From contig CAKZHZ010000032.1 of assembly GCA_936928855.1 (NCBI GenBank), positions 1 through 28,923 of the forward strand: a stretch of 28,923 bases of DNA, in the 5' to 3' direction. The notes beneath the pieces were generated by a model that was not told the origin of the DNA, ran no database searches, and saw nothing but the letters and a program-made list of their open reading frames with translations. Below, one piece after another: positions 1 through 6,682 of the stretch (its first letter is position 1; each line of letters starts with the position of its first letter). Source of the DNA: an uncultured Polycyclovorans sp. (lineage in GTDB: Bacteria > Pseudomonadota > Gammaproteobacteria > Nevskiales > Nevskiaceae). A program made the translations under genes and the position numbers.

Positions 1-51
1 CAGGCGCGAAAAAGACCCGCGAGCTCGCATGCGAACTTCTGGGACAGGACA

Positions 52-921
52 CTAGGGCTGGGATGAGGTCAGGTGTTCAAGGATGAGCCTGCTGATCACG
101 TCGGCGTGCGTCATCGGCACCCAGTGTCCGCCGTCGACGGGCACGTAGCGAAACCGCCCGTGCACCCACTGGTCCGACCGCACCATCTGCCGCTCGACCA
201 GATGGGCATCGCCGCGGCTGTAGATCCCCAGCGTGGGCGCACGCACCTTGGGGTGGCGACCCAGCAACACCGACAACACGTTGGCGCGGTATACGCGCAG
301 CGCGGCCCGCCAGCGGCCGGGCGCGGCCATTCTCGCCTTCACTTCACCCGGATCCGGATGGCTGGTGAAGACGGCACGAAACCCGGGAAAGAACGGCAAC
401 CGCAAGGTCCACTCGGCGATGCCCGCCAGCAGGAAGTACAGGATGTACCAGCTGCGCAGCTTCTGACGAACGCCGGACCGGGCGTAGGCGGTCGGATGAC
501 CGACCGAAATCACCACCAACCGGCGCACCCGCGCCGGATGCCGCCCGGCCAGCAGCCAGGCAAAGGCCGCACCCCAGTCATGTCCCACCACATCGACCTG
601 ATCGAGCCCCAGGTGGTCGAGCAGCCCCAACAGGTCGGCCACCACTTCCGACCAGTGGTAGTCCCCCGCACGCGCAGCCAGATCCGACGCCCCGTGCCCT
701 CGGGTGTCCGGGGCGATGACGCGAAAGCCCTGCGCCTGCAGGTCACGCACCTGGTGGGCCCACAGGTCCGCAGTATCCGGAAAGCCGTGAATCATCAGTA
801 CGGCGGGCCGGTCAGTCTGATCGGGGGCGGAATCCACGTAGGCCAACCGCAGGCCGTCCCGCTCGAAATAGCATCTCTCCATGTCCGAAGTGTCCGATTG
901 CGACCGAACGTCGTCAATCAT
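52..921 (-). CDS. alpha/beta hydrolase, epoxide hydrolase/dehalogenase-like
   Basis: A 289-residue alpha/beta-fold hydrolase. Visible motifs are HGFPD at residues 45-49 (oxyanion loop), DTRGHG at 72-77, and a nucleophile elbow GHDWGA with Asp115 as the likely nucleophile. Asp238 (SRGD) and His266 (GGHW) would complete the triad. An Asp rather than Ser nucleophile, followed by Trp, is typical of the epoxide hydrolase and haloalkane dehalogenase branch, so hydrolysis of an epoxide or related small molecule is a reasonable inference; the substrate is unknown. I chose the ATG at 921 because AAGGA lies about 9 nt upstream. The open frame continues to 1158, but that stretch is Arg/Gly-rich and does not look like protein. 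No signal peptide is seen. It diverges from the channel gene, leaving about 237 bp that must hold both promoters. Confidence 0.88.
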   Translation of the reverse strand: MIDDVRSQSDTSDMERCYFERDGLRLAYVDSAPDQTDRPAVLMIHGFPDTADLWAHQVRDLQAQGFRVIAPDTRGHGASDLAARAGDYHWSEVVADLLGLLDHLGLDQVDVVGHDWGAAFAWLLAGRHPARVRRLVVISVGHPTAYARSGVRQKLRSWYILYFLLAGIAEWTLRLPFFPGFRAVFTSHPDPGEVKARMAAPGRWRAALRVYRANVLSVLLGRHPKVRAPTLGIYSRGDAHLVERQMVRSDQWVHGRFRYVPVDGGHWVPMTHADVISRLILEHLTSSQP

Positions 922-1158
922 CTGTCCATCCTTGCGGCCGGGAAACCGCGTCGGCGTCCAGTAAACGTGCAGGATTGGCGCTGCTTGGCGTGTCCGTTCT
1001 GTCATGCCCGCCGTCCGCTGCCCTCCTCCCCCCAGCGCGCGCAGCATCCTGCCGGGTCCGGCGCCACTGCCCACGGTGCTGACCGCCGCCACAGGCTGGA
1101 CTTCAGACCTTCCGCACCGCAGTCTTGAGACGATTACAGGCACGAGAACTTCCGTCAC

Positions 1159-2487
1159 ATGGTGGACCTGAAACGCATTGACGAGCTGATCGCCACCGCG
1201 CTGCGCGCCGTTGAGAGCGCGCTGGAGGCACCCGAAACCTACATCCAGCTCGGCGCCGCAGTGGCCGCCCTGTTGTTGGGCTGGCTGCTGTCGGCGCGTA
1301 TCGCCGACATCGGCAAGCCCGGCTCCGGACTGCGCCGCTGGGTGGAATCACTGGAAGGCCTGCTACGCCCCGCCCTGTCCGCCCTGCTGATGCTGGTGGC
1401 GGCGGCGCTCAGCAAGATCTTCCTGGAGGTCGACTGGCTGCTGCGGGTCAGCCTCATGCTGATGGTGCTGTGGCTGCTCGAAAGCCTGCTGCGACGCATG
1501 CCGGTCGGCCCGCTGGCCGGCTCCCTCATGCGCCTGGTGATGCTGCCGCTGGTCAGCCTCCATCTGCTGGGGCTGCTCAGCCCGATCACCGAGGTGCTGG
1601 AATCGATGGCGGTGGAGATCGGCAACCTCCGCATCACCGTCAACGGCGTGCTGCGCGTGCTGCTGTTCGGCTCGCTGCTGTTCTGGGTGGGGCTTTCCGC
1701 CAATCGCGCCGGCCTCAACGCCATCCGCCGACAGGAGCGGCTGGATGCTCGCACCCGCGAAGTGGTCGCCAAGCTGTTCCAGATCGGCCTGACCCTGCTG
1801 ATGGGCCTGCTGTTCCTCCAGGTGATGGGCATCAACCTCACCGCGCTGGCCGTGTTCGGCGGCGCGCTGGGCGTAGGCCTCGGCTTCGGCCTGCAGTCCA
1901 TCGCCTCCAACTTCATCTCCGGGATCATCATCCTGTTCGACCGCTCACTGTCGGTGGGCGACTACGTGGAGATCGAAGGTGGCCAGCGTGGCTACGTGCG
2001 CGAGCTGACCCTGCGCTACACCACCCTCGAAGGCTTTGACGGCAAGGCCGTGCTGGTACCCAACGAAACCTTCATCACCAAGGCCTTCACCAACTGGACC
2101 CACCGCGACCACAAGCAACGGTACCGGGTGGATTTCTCGGTGGCCTACGCGACCGACATCCGCGCCCTGTGTGAACTGATCAAGGACACCGTGGCCCAGC
2201 ATCCGCAGGTGATCGCCGGTGAACACATCCCCTTCGAGGAACGGCCGGATTGCGAAATCGACAGCTTTGGCGACTCCGGCGTCAACATGTTCGTCGAGTT
2301 CTGGATGGAGGGCATCGACGACGGCCGCAACCGCGTTGGCGGCGACCTGCTGCTGCTGATCTTCGAAGCCCTGCGCCAGCACGGCATCGAGATTCCGTTC
2401 CCGCAGCGGGAGGTGCGGATGCTGTCGAGCAATCCGGTGGGGGAAGGGTCGTCGGGGGTGCGGCGGGTGGATTCGTCCGCTGAGTGA
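1159..2487 (+). CDS. MscS-family mechanosensitive ion channel
   Basis: A 442-residue membrane protein of the small-conductance mechanosensitive channel family, expected in the inner membrane as a tension-gated release valve during osmotic downshock. Several hydrophobic segments fill residues about 30-225. The diagnostic pore-lining helix follows at about 228-256, rich in Gly and Ala (GGALGVGLGFGLQS), then the beta-domain start FDRSLSVGDYVEI and a cytoplasmic vestibule domain to about residue 420. The extra N-terminal TM segments make it longer than the roughly 290-residue E. coli MscS. The ATG at 1159 has no strong Shine-Dalgarno sequence, so the start is less certain than the family call. 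It stands alone and diverges from the hydrolase. Confidence 0.93.
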   Translation: MVDLKRIDELIATALRAVESALEAPETYIQLGAAVAALLLGWLLSARIADIGKPGSGLRRWVESLEGLLRPALSALLMLVAAALSKIFLEVDWLLRVSLMLMVLWLLESLLRRMPVGPLAGSLMRLVMLPLVSLHLLGLLSPITEVLESMAVEIGNLRITVNGVLRVLLFGSLLFWVGLSANRAGLNAIRRQERLDARTREVVAKLFQIGLTLLMGLLFLQVMGINLTALAVFGGALGVGLGFGLQSIASNFISGIIILFDRSLSVGDYVEIEGGQRGYVRELTLRYTTLEGFDGKAVLVPNETFITKAFTNWTHRDHKQRYRVDFSVAYATDIRALCELIKDTVAQHPQVIAGEHIPFEERPDCEIDSFGDSGVNMFVEFWMEGIDDGRNRVGGDLLLLIFEALRQHGIEIPFPQREVRMLSSNPVGEGSSGVRRVDSSAE

Positions 2488-2524
2488 CTGCGCACCTGGG
2501 CATTGAATCCGCCTCGAGGCGATA

Positions 2525-2544
2525 ACTGAGTAACTTTACTCAGT
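2525..2544. repeat. short palindrome, left copy
   Basis: Perfect 9-bp arms (ACTGAGTAA and TTACTCAGT) around a 2-nt centre. A near-identical palindrome lies at 3368-3389, on the other side of the toxin-antitoxin pair. It is about 80 bp upstream of the antitoxin start, so it could be an operator or a mobile-element scar. Confidence 0.6.
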
Positions 2545-2622
2545 CTGTGCACCTGGTTGAAGGGCCTGATCCACCGGCCAACCCCCGCCCCACACTCGCC
2601 GCACTTACGCTAGGATTGCCGC

Positions 2623-2859
2623 ATGGATATCGCTGCACAAATCGAAAAAGCCGCTCTGAACCTGTCGGTGTCGGAACGCGAGCACATCGCTCTGGCGGTC
2701 TGGGCCAGCCTTGAAGCAGATCCCGCGCTAGCGGCTGATCCGATGATGGACGCCGAAGGCATTGCACTCGCCCGGACACGCGATGCTGAAATCGAATCGG
2801 GACGAGTCGAATCCCTGAGCCACAGCGAATTCCTGCGGCAGACGCGCCCGAGTGCCTGA
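2623..2859 (+). CDS. type II antitoxin, putative addiction module component (PF09720-like)
   Basis: A 78-residue acidic protein that fits the 'putative addiction module component' family. It begins with a helix containing the typical L-S-V-S-E-R-E segment and a W-x-S-L-E segment, followed by an Ala/Asp-rich linker. The C-terminus carries an R-D-A-E-I-E-S-G segment, which in this family leads into the toxin-binding tail. Its stop overlaps the start of the following toxin gene by 8 nt, the usual tight coupling of antitoxin and toxin. In the family the antitoxin neutralises a RelE/ParE-like partner and normally represses the operon; here that is inferred. A palindrome at 2525-2544 lies in the upstream region. 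Confidence 0.82.
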   Translation: MDIAAQIEKAALNLSVSEREHIALAVWASLEADPALAADPMMDAEGIALARTRDAEIESGRVESLSHSEFLRQTRPSA

Positions 2860-3157
2860 AGCCACGCGGGTCGAGCACCACCCGCTTACCGTTGCAGACC
2901 TAAATGACGCCGTCACGTACTACAACGACAGGCAGCGCGGACTCGGCGACCGGCTGCGCCACGAGGTTTACGCTGCAATAGAGCGCGTCCGTACCCGAGC
3001 CCCCCAGTTCCCAGACATCGAAAGCGGCATTCGCCGCTGCCTGGTGCATAACTTCCCGTACTCGATACTGTTCCGCATCATTGACCCAACCACGGTCCGC
3101 ATACTGGTCATCCGCCACCATCGCCGCCATCCGCATTTCGGCCTCAGACGGCGATAG
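2852..3157 (+). CDS. ParE/RelE-superfamily toxin
   Basis: A 101-residue basic protein of the RelE/ParE toxin fold. It starts with a beta strand and a helix (ADLNDAVTYYND). Next come G-L-G-D-R-L and a long helix, then I-R-R-C-L-V-H-N-F-P-Y-S-I-L-F-R, the highly conserved core of ParE-like proteins. The C-terminal strand and tail read LVIRHHRRHP. The frame opens with GTG at 2852 inside the antitoxin's last codons. Members either poison gyrase (ParE) or cleave mRNA on the ribosome (RelE); the sequence alone does not decide which, though the Phe-Pro-Tyr-x-Ile/Leu core is commonest in ParE-like members. Confidence 0.87.
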   Translation: MPEATRVEHHPLTVADLNDAVTYYNDRQRGLGDRLRHEVYAAIERVRTRAPQFPDIESGIRRCLVHNFPYSILFRIIDPTTVRILVIRHHRRHPHFGLRRR

Positions 3158-3165
3158 CTCAGGGC

Positions 3166-3188
3166 TTAAAGGGCTCTGACCCCTTTAA
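3166..3188. repeat. REP-like hairpin (TTAAAGGG / CCCTTTAA)
   Basis: Eight-base perfect arms at 3166-3173 and 3181-3188 around CTCTGAC, starting just after the toxin stop. The GGG..TCTGACCCC layout resembles a solitary repetitive extragenic palindrome seen in many Proteobacteria. It could also terminate the toxin operon, but no T-run follows. Confidence 0.5.
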
Positions 3189-3223
3189 CCCCGCAGCAGA
3201 CGGCGGCTCGTTTCACACGTGTC

Positions 3224-3247
3224 CTGTTGCACGAGCAACTCCTACAA
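3224..3247 (-). repeat. REP-like element with TTGTAGGAG head
   Basis: Read on the minus strand it begins TTGTAGGAG and is followed by a 5-bp hairpin (GTTGC/GCAAC, loop of 4). A TAGGAG head followed by a hairpin is the organisation of REP sequences mobilised by RAYT transposases. Only one copy is visible here, so the family assignment is tentative. Confidence 0.35.
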
Positions 3248-3367
3248 CCCGTCCGCGAAGCGTCTGGGCGACGCTCGGCGGTCTTTCGGTTTGAGCCGCT
3301 GATGCAATTGGTCCGGGTCTAGGCGAACAGGAACCGATTCGCGCCAATAGCGCGGTCGTTATGGCAG

Positions 3368-3389
3368 TACTGAGTAATTTCACTCAGTA
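3368..3389. repeat. short palindrome, right copy
   Basis: Arms TACTGAGT (3368-3375) and ACTCAGTA (3382-3389). The core matches the palindrome at 2525-2544 with only a few changes near the centre. It lies about 75 bp upstream of the membrane-protein gene, similar to the distance from the left copy to the antitoxin, so a shared operator for the two transcription units is possible. Confidence 0.6.
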
Positions 3390-3462
3390 TTGCGGCAAGC
3401 CCTCACCCTCATTGAGGGACGAGCCCCTCGCGGGATGACCAGCGGGCAAGGGAGATGCGCTA

Positions 3463-4800
3463 ATGGCGCTAACCAATCGTGAGATCGCATCCCTCGTATG
3501 GTTCGCCTTACTGGTGGTGTTCATCGTTCGCCGCGATCAAGGCGGCGGCTTTCGCAAGAGCCTGCGCCACCTTCTCAAGGCGTTCGCTTCCCGATACATC
3601 ATCGTCATGCTGCTGTATGCAGCGTTATGGATCATCCTCTCCGTTCAGGGCCTCGCATCCATCGGCCTCTGGAGCGCAGACAACCTCAAGACCACCATCA
3701 TCTGGTCGGGTGCCTTTGGGCTCGTCGCTCTTTTCAACGCGAACAAAATCGTCGACGAAGAGCACTACTTAAGACGGACGATACGAGAGATCATCAATGT
3801 CACGGCGCTCGTAACGTACATCGCCGAGCTCTACAGCTTTCCGCTCATCGTCGAACTGATCGTCACACCCATTGCGCTCACATCAGTGGCCTTGATGGCA
3901 TTCACCGAAAACAAGGACGAATATGCCGTTGCGCACAAGCTGTCACTCAATGTCCTGATGCTCATCGGGTCGAGCTATGTTCTCTTCGGCATGCTCAACG
4001 CACTTTCGGACCTTCGCACCGTCGCAACACCCGGCACTCTCCGGGATTTTCTCGTCCCGATCATTCTTTCTCTGCTGCTGCTCCCGTTCCTGCTTATCCT
4101 CGGAACGCTGATGTTCTATCAGCGCGCCCTGCAGCACATCACGTGGCTGATCCAGGACTCGGACCTCAAGCGTTACGCAAAGCGGGCAACCTTGCTCAGG
4201 CTCGGGCTCAACCTGGATGGCGTAAGGCGATGGGGCCGAAGCGCAAATCTGCACAGACCCAATAGCCGGGATGAGATCGACACGCTGATCGGCGAAGTCA
4301 AAGCCCAGCAGACAATTGAGAAATGTCCACCTCCGGTCCCCCGCCCACTTGGGTGGTGTCCCTACACCGCCACCACTTATCTGGCTAATCTCGACCTGAA
4401 AGCCGGGGACTACCATCGGCTTGTTGACGACGAGTGGTTGGCTTCATCGAAGCCCCTGAAGATCAACGAAGAAACGGCGTTGGCTGATACTCTCACCTAC
4501 CGCATCACAGGCGATGCGACAGCCGCCAAGGTGCTCACCGTCACACTGGATGCCAACCACACCCTTCAAAGTGACGCCGCTGACAGTCGATTCGTTGAAG
4601 CCTGCGAGGCTCTCTTGGCTACTGCGGTGCCAGTAGACGGGTCACAGAAGCTGGTAACGCCCGACGGCCAGCTCGACACCGTGGTGGCCGGGCGACGGCT
4701 GCGTTTCCGCTATGAGCCTGATGATGGTCGATTCAAGTCTTATAGCCGAGTGATGACTATCGATCACGCACCGAGTGGTCGCGGCAATGAGCACGTGTAA
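3463..4800 (+). CDS. multi-pass membrane protein with C-terminal soluble domain, unknown function
   Basis: A 445-residue protein I do not recognise by name. The N-terminal half is hydrophobic, with segments at about 8-22, 44-62, 77-93, 112-147 (one long or two short), 160-180 and 196-218. Residues from about 220 to the end are soluble and probably cytoplasmic, with no motif I can identify. AGGGAG upstream of the ATG supports the start. The DUF2971 gene begins 18 nt after its stop, so the two are very likely co-transcribed and may work together. Codon use is less GC-biased than in the hydrolase and channel genes, which fits an accessory cassette. A defence or stress-response role is only a guess from context. 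Confidence 0.8.
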   Translation: MALTNREIASLVWFALLVVFIVRRDQGGGFRKSLRHLLKAFASRYIIVMLLYAALWIILSVQGLASIGLWSADNLKTTIIWSGAFGLVALFNANKIVDEEHYLRRTIREIINVTALVTYIAELYSFPLIVELIVTPIALTSVALMAFTENKDEYAVAHKLSLNVLMLIGSSYVLFGMLNALSDLRTVATPGTLRDFLVPIILSLLLLPFLLILGTLMFYQRALQHITWLIQDSDLKRYAKRATLLRLGLNLDGVRRWGRSANLHRPNSRDEIDTLIGEVKAQQTIEKCPPPVPRPLGWCPYTATTYLANLDLKAGDYHRLVDDEWLASSKPLKINEETALADTLTYRITGDATAAKVLTVTLDANHTLQSDAADSRFVEACEALLATAVPVDGSQKLVTPDGQLDTVVAGRRLRFRYEPDDGRFKSYSRVMTIDHAPSGRGNEHV

Positions 4801-4818
4801 GCCCAACCTGCAGTCCAA

Positions 4819-5790
4819 GTGAACATCATGCGAAAAAGACTCGGCTCTGGCGATGCGAAAGTCTCCAAGAAGCCAAAGCATCTGTACAAATTCGTGCCCT
4901 TGAATGCGAGAGCCATTGACCTTCTTTGCCGCGACGATGTCGTTTACTCGGACCCACGGTCCTTCAATGACCCGCTCGACTGCAACCCGATCATCTCTGG
5001 ATCTCTGGCCAGAAATGACGCTGAGGCCGTGTTGTTGGCGCTCATGAAGCACTGCGACCTGGAGAAACTGGCGGCAGCCAGTAGGGCCCTGAGAATTCCC
5101 CGCAAGTGGTTTGACGAACATCAAGACAGAATTTTTTCATCTCAGCTCCGCGACCTCTTGGCGAACTTCGAGGACTGGACAAACGACCCGGATTGTCGGG
5201 ACCCTGATGGTCAGATAGACCTTTGGCTCGATGCTGAAATCCGAAAAAGACTGATAGGCGCGCTTGGAACCGGCGTGTTGTCGTTGAGCGACAAATGGAA
5301 CTGCCCCGTCATGTGGGCACACTATGGCGACCTACATTCGGGGCTCTGCATTGGCTACGAGACGGATGACCGCGACTGGCCCCAGATACTCCGCGCACAG
5401 TACGGCGCCTCGCGGGAAATCGACATCGCCCTCGTTCGCACTTGGCTTTTGGACAACTGCCAGAATGCCAAGCAACAAATCAAGAACGCCGCGCTCCTGT
5501 CAAAGGCTTCCCGGTGGCGATACGAATCTGAGTGGAGAATATTCGGGCCGCTGGGTGAGCATGCATCCCCGCTGAAGATGACCTCGGTCACCTTCGGCGT
5601 ACGGACTTCCATCGGCGTCCAGTTCGCCGTCATGTCCGCACTACGTCATCGCTCGTCTCCCTTGAGGTTTTGGAAGGTACTGGATTCACCGTCGCAGACC
5701 AGCCTGAAAAGAACCCGGGTCAGACCCGAAACCCTTCAGCAGATGGCCGTGCGTGTCAGTGACACGCCCGACTTGATGGCTCACTTATGA
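4819..5790 (+). CDS. DUF2971 family protein
   Basis: A 323-residue soluble protein. It carries the recurring landmarks of DUF2971: LYKF near residue 22, FNDPLD at 49-54, MWAHYG at 165-170 followed by HSGLCIGY at 173-180, and a K-x3-W-x-Y-E-x-E-W-R block at 229-240. These conserved His, Asp, Tyr, Glu and Arg residues suggest an enzyme, but the reaction is not established. The start is GTG at 4819; ATG at 4828 is an alternative. It follows the membrane-protein gene by 18 nt on the same strand. DUF2971 genes are often found in accessory regions, so the pair could be a defence or effector cassette (inference). It converges with the beta-barrel gene at 5913. Confidence 0.85.
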   Translation: MNIMRKRLGSGDAKVSKKPKHLYKFVPLNARAIDLLCRDDVVYSDPRSFNDPLDCNPIISGSLARNDAEAVLLALMKHCDLEKLAAASRALRIPRKWFDEHQDRIFSSQLRDLLANFEDWTNDPDCRDPDGQIDLWLDAEIRKRLIGALGTGVLSLSDKWNCPVMWAHYGDLHSGLCIGYETDDRDWPQILRAQYGASREIDIALVRTWLLDNCQNAKQQIKNAALLSKASRWRYESEWRIFGPLGEHASPLKMTSVTFGVRTSIGVQFAVMSALRHRSSPLRFWKVLDSPSQTSLKRTRVRPETLQQMAVRVSDTPDLMAHL

Positions 5791-5912
5791 ATTGTCGAAA
5801 GCCACGTCTGATTCTTGGCGAGAGGTACAGCCGGGATCTGTCAGTTGGGCTTTAGTCTCAGCGTAGCGCGCACATGCACGTGCGCCCCGAGAATGACACA
5901 CACCCCGATCGC

Positions 5913-6452
5913 TCAGAACTGCAACTTCACCCCCACACTCCGCGCATCAAACTCGGCGCCGGTCTTGTCGAGATACAGCATGTAGTCGGCGGTGAGGCGC
6001 AGGTTGCCGTCGAGCACGCCGCTGAACACCGTGAACTCGATGCCGGCGCCGTAGCTGCCGCCGGTTTCGGATTCGGTGCTCGCCGTGATGCCGTCGTCCA
6101 CGTCGAACTTGGCGCGGGTGTAGCCGTAGCGGGCAAACACGCTGACCAAGTCGTTCATCGGGTACTGGGCGCGCAGGTAGCCGCCCAGCAGTTCCTTCAG
6201 CTCAACCTCGGTGCCGGACACTGTGCTGCCGCCGCCAAGTCCGCCATGCAGCTCAATGGCCAGGTAATCGGATAGCGGCGCGCCGTAGATCAGGCGCAGG
6301 CCACTGCCCTTGGCGATATCGCCGTTCTCGATCTCCCAGTTGAGGGAGGATGCCGAGGCGTAGCGGTTGGCGGGTTCGGCATCGCCCTGGGCGAAGGCTG
6401 GTGCGGCTACAAGGGCCAGCAGCAGGGCTGCCGGGGTGAAGATGGGTTTCAT
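5913..6452 (-). CDS. small outer-membrane beta-barrel protein (module A)
   Basis: A 179-residue protein with a clear Sec signal peptide (MKPIF... cleavage after AFA) and alternating polar and hydrophobic strands (LRLIYGAPL, YLRAQYPM, VFARYGYTRAKF, LRLTADYMLYL). It ends VGVKLQF, with the terminal Phe expected for BAM-dependent insertion. This is the organisation of small OmpA-like or OmpW-sized porin-type barrels. I chose the ATG at 6452 because GAGGAG lies 6 nt upstream; the frame extends further, but without a signal sequence. It lies downstream of the autotransporter on the same strand, separated by about 230 bp of repeats. A paralogue is cut by the right edge (28733-28923): 39 of the last 54 residues match. 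Confidence 0.87.
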   Translation of the reverse strand: MKPIFTPAALLLALVAAPAFAQGDAEPANRYASASSLNWEIENGDIAKGSGLRLIYGAPLSDYLAIELHGGLGGGSTVSGTEVELKELLGGYLRAQYPMNDLVSVFARYGYTRAKFDVDDGITASTESETGGSYGAGIEFTVFSGVLDGNLRLTADYMLYLDKTGAEFDARSVGVKLQF

Positions 6453-6479
6453 GTCGCTCTCCTCGAATCCTGTTGGGCG

Positions 6480-6502
6480 AGGGGCGCGCGTGGCGCGCCC
6501 CT
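6480..6502 (-). other. perfect 10-bp hairpin upstream of the beta-barrel gene
   Basis: Arms AGGGGCGCGC (6480-6489) and its complement (6493-6502) around GTG. On the minus strand it precedes the beta-barrel gene's ribosome binding site by about 15-20 nt and is not followed by a T-run. A 5'-leader structure or mRNA processing site is more likely than an intrinsic terminator. Confidence 0.5.
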
Positions 6503-6541
6503 CACGAATCACGCATGACTGACCTGCGCCACGCTTCCCTT

Positions 6542-6616
6542 CGTCATGCCCGACTTGATCGGGCATCCAGCGCCAACCGTGGCAACTGGACCCCGGATCA
6601 AGTCCGGGGTGACGGG
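6542..6616. repeat. double-hairpin interspersed repeat, copy 1
   Basis: Two hairpins, ATGCCCGA/TCGGGCAT (loop CTTGA) and ACCCCGGA/TCCGGGGT (loop TCAAG), enclosed by CGTCA at one end and TGACG at the other. The two loops are complementary to each other. Related copies lie at 14257-14330 and 26846-26917, always between genes. It resembles the mosaic intergenic repeats common in GC-rich Proteobacteria. Confidence 0.85.
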
Positions 6617-6645
6617 GAGAAAGCGGCTTCGGCCTTGGCTGTTAC

Positions 6646-6666
6646 GAATCACAAATCACGTATCAC
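6646..6666. repeat. heptanucleotide repeat, three units
   Basis: Three adjoining 7-nt units GAATCAC, AAATCAC and GTATCAC, just downstream of the autotransporter stop. A related GAATCACGCATGAC stretch lies near 6506. The 7-nt period matches the heptamer arrays inside both fecR genes. Confidence 0.6.
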
Positions 6667-6682
6667 AGCGCGCAACGCGCGC

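Larger units (their letters stand above)
3158..3462. other. gene-free interval with REP-like and palindromic elements
   Basis: About 305 bp with no credible coding frame. It holds three short structured elements, listed separately: a TTAAAGGG hairpin, a TAGGAG-type hairpin and the second ACTGAGTAA palindrome. The promoter of the membrane-protein gene at 3463 should also be here. AGGGAG about 10 nt before that ATG serves as its ribosome binding site. Confidence 0.6.

Noticed and set aside
73..1128. Long open frame on the plus strand opposite the hydrolase
   Set aside because: Shadow of the minus-strand gene: the minus frame has a full catalytic triad, while this one is low-complexity His/Pro/Gln-rich.
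922..1158. N-terminal extension of the hydrolase
   Set aside because: Non-protein-like composition and no ribosome binding site; the ATG at 921 has AAGGA at proper spacing.
5868..5885. GCGCAC/GTGCGC inverted repeat between DUF2971 and the barrel gene as a terminator
   Set aside because: Only 6 bp with no T-run on either strand; too weak to call.
6480..6502. Intrinsic terminator of the autotransporter transcript
   Set aside because: The stem is perfect but no T-run follows on the minus strand; listed as a leader hairpin instead.
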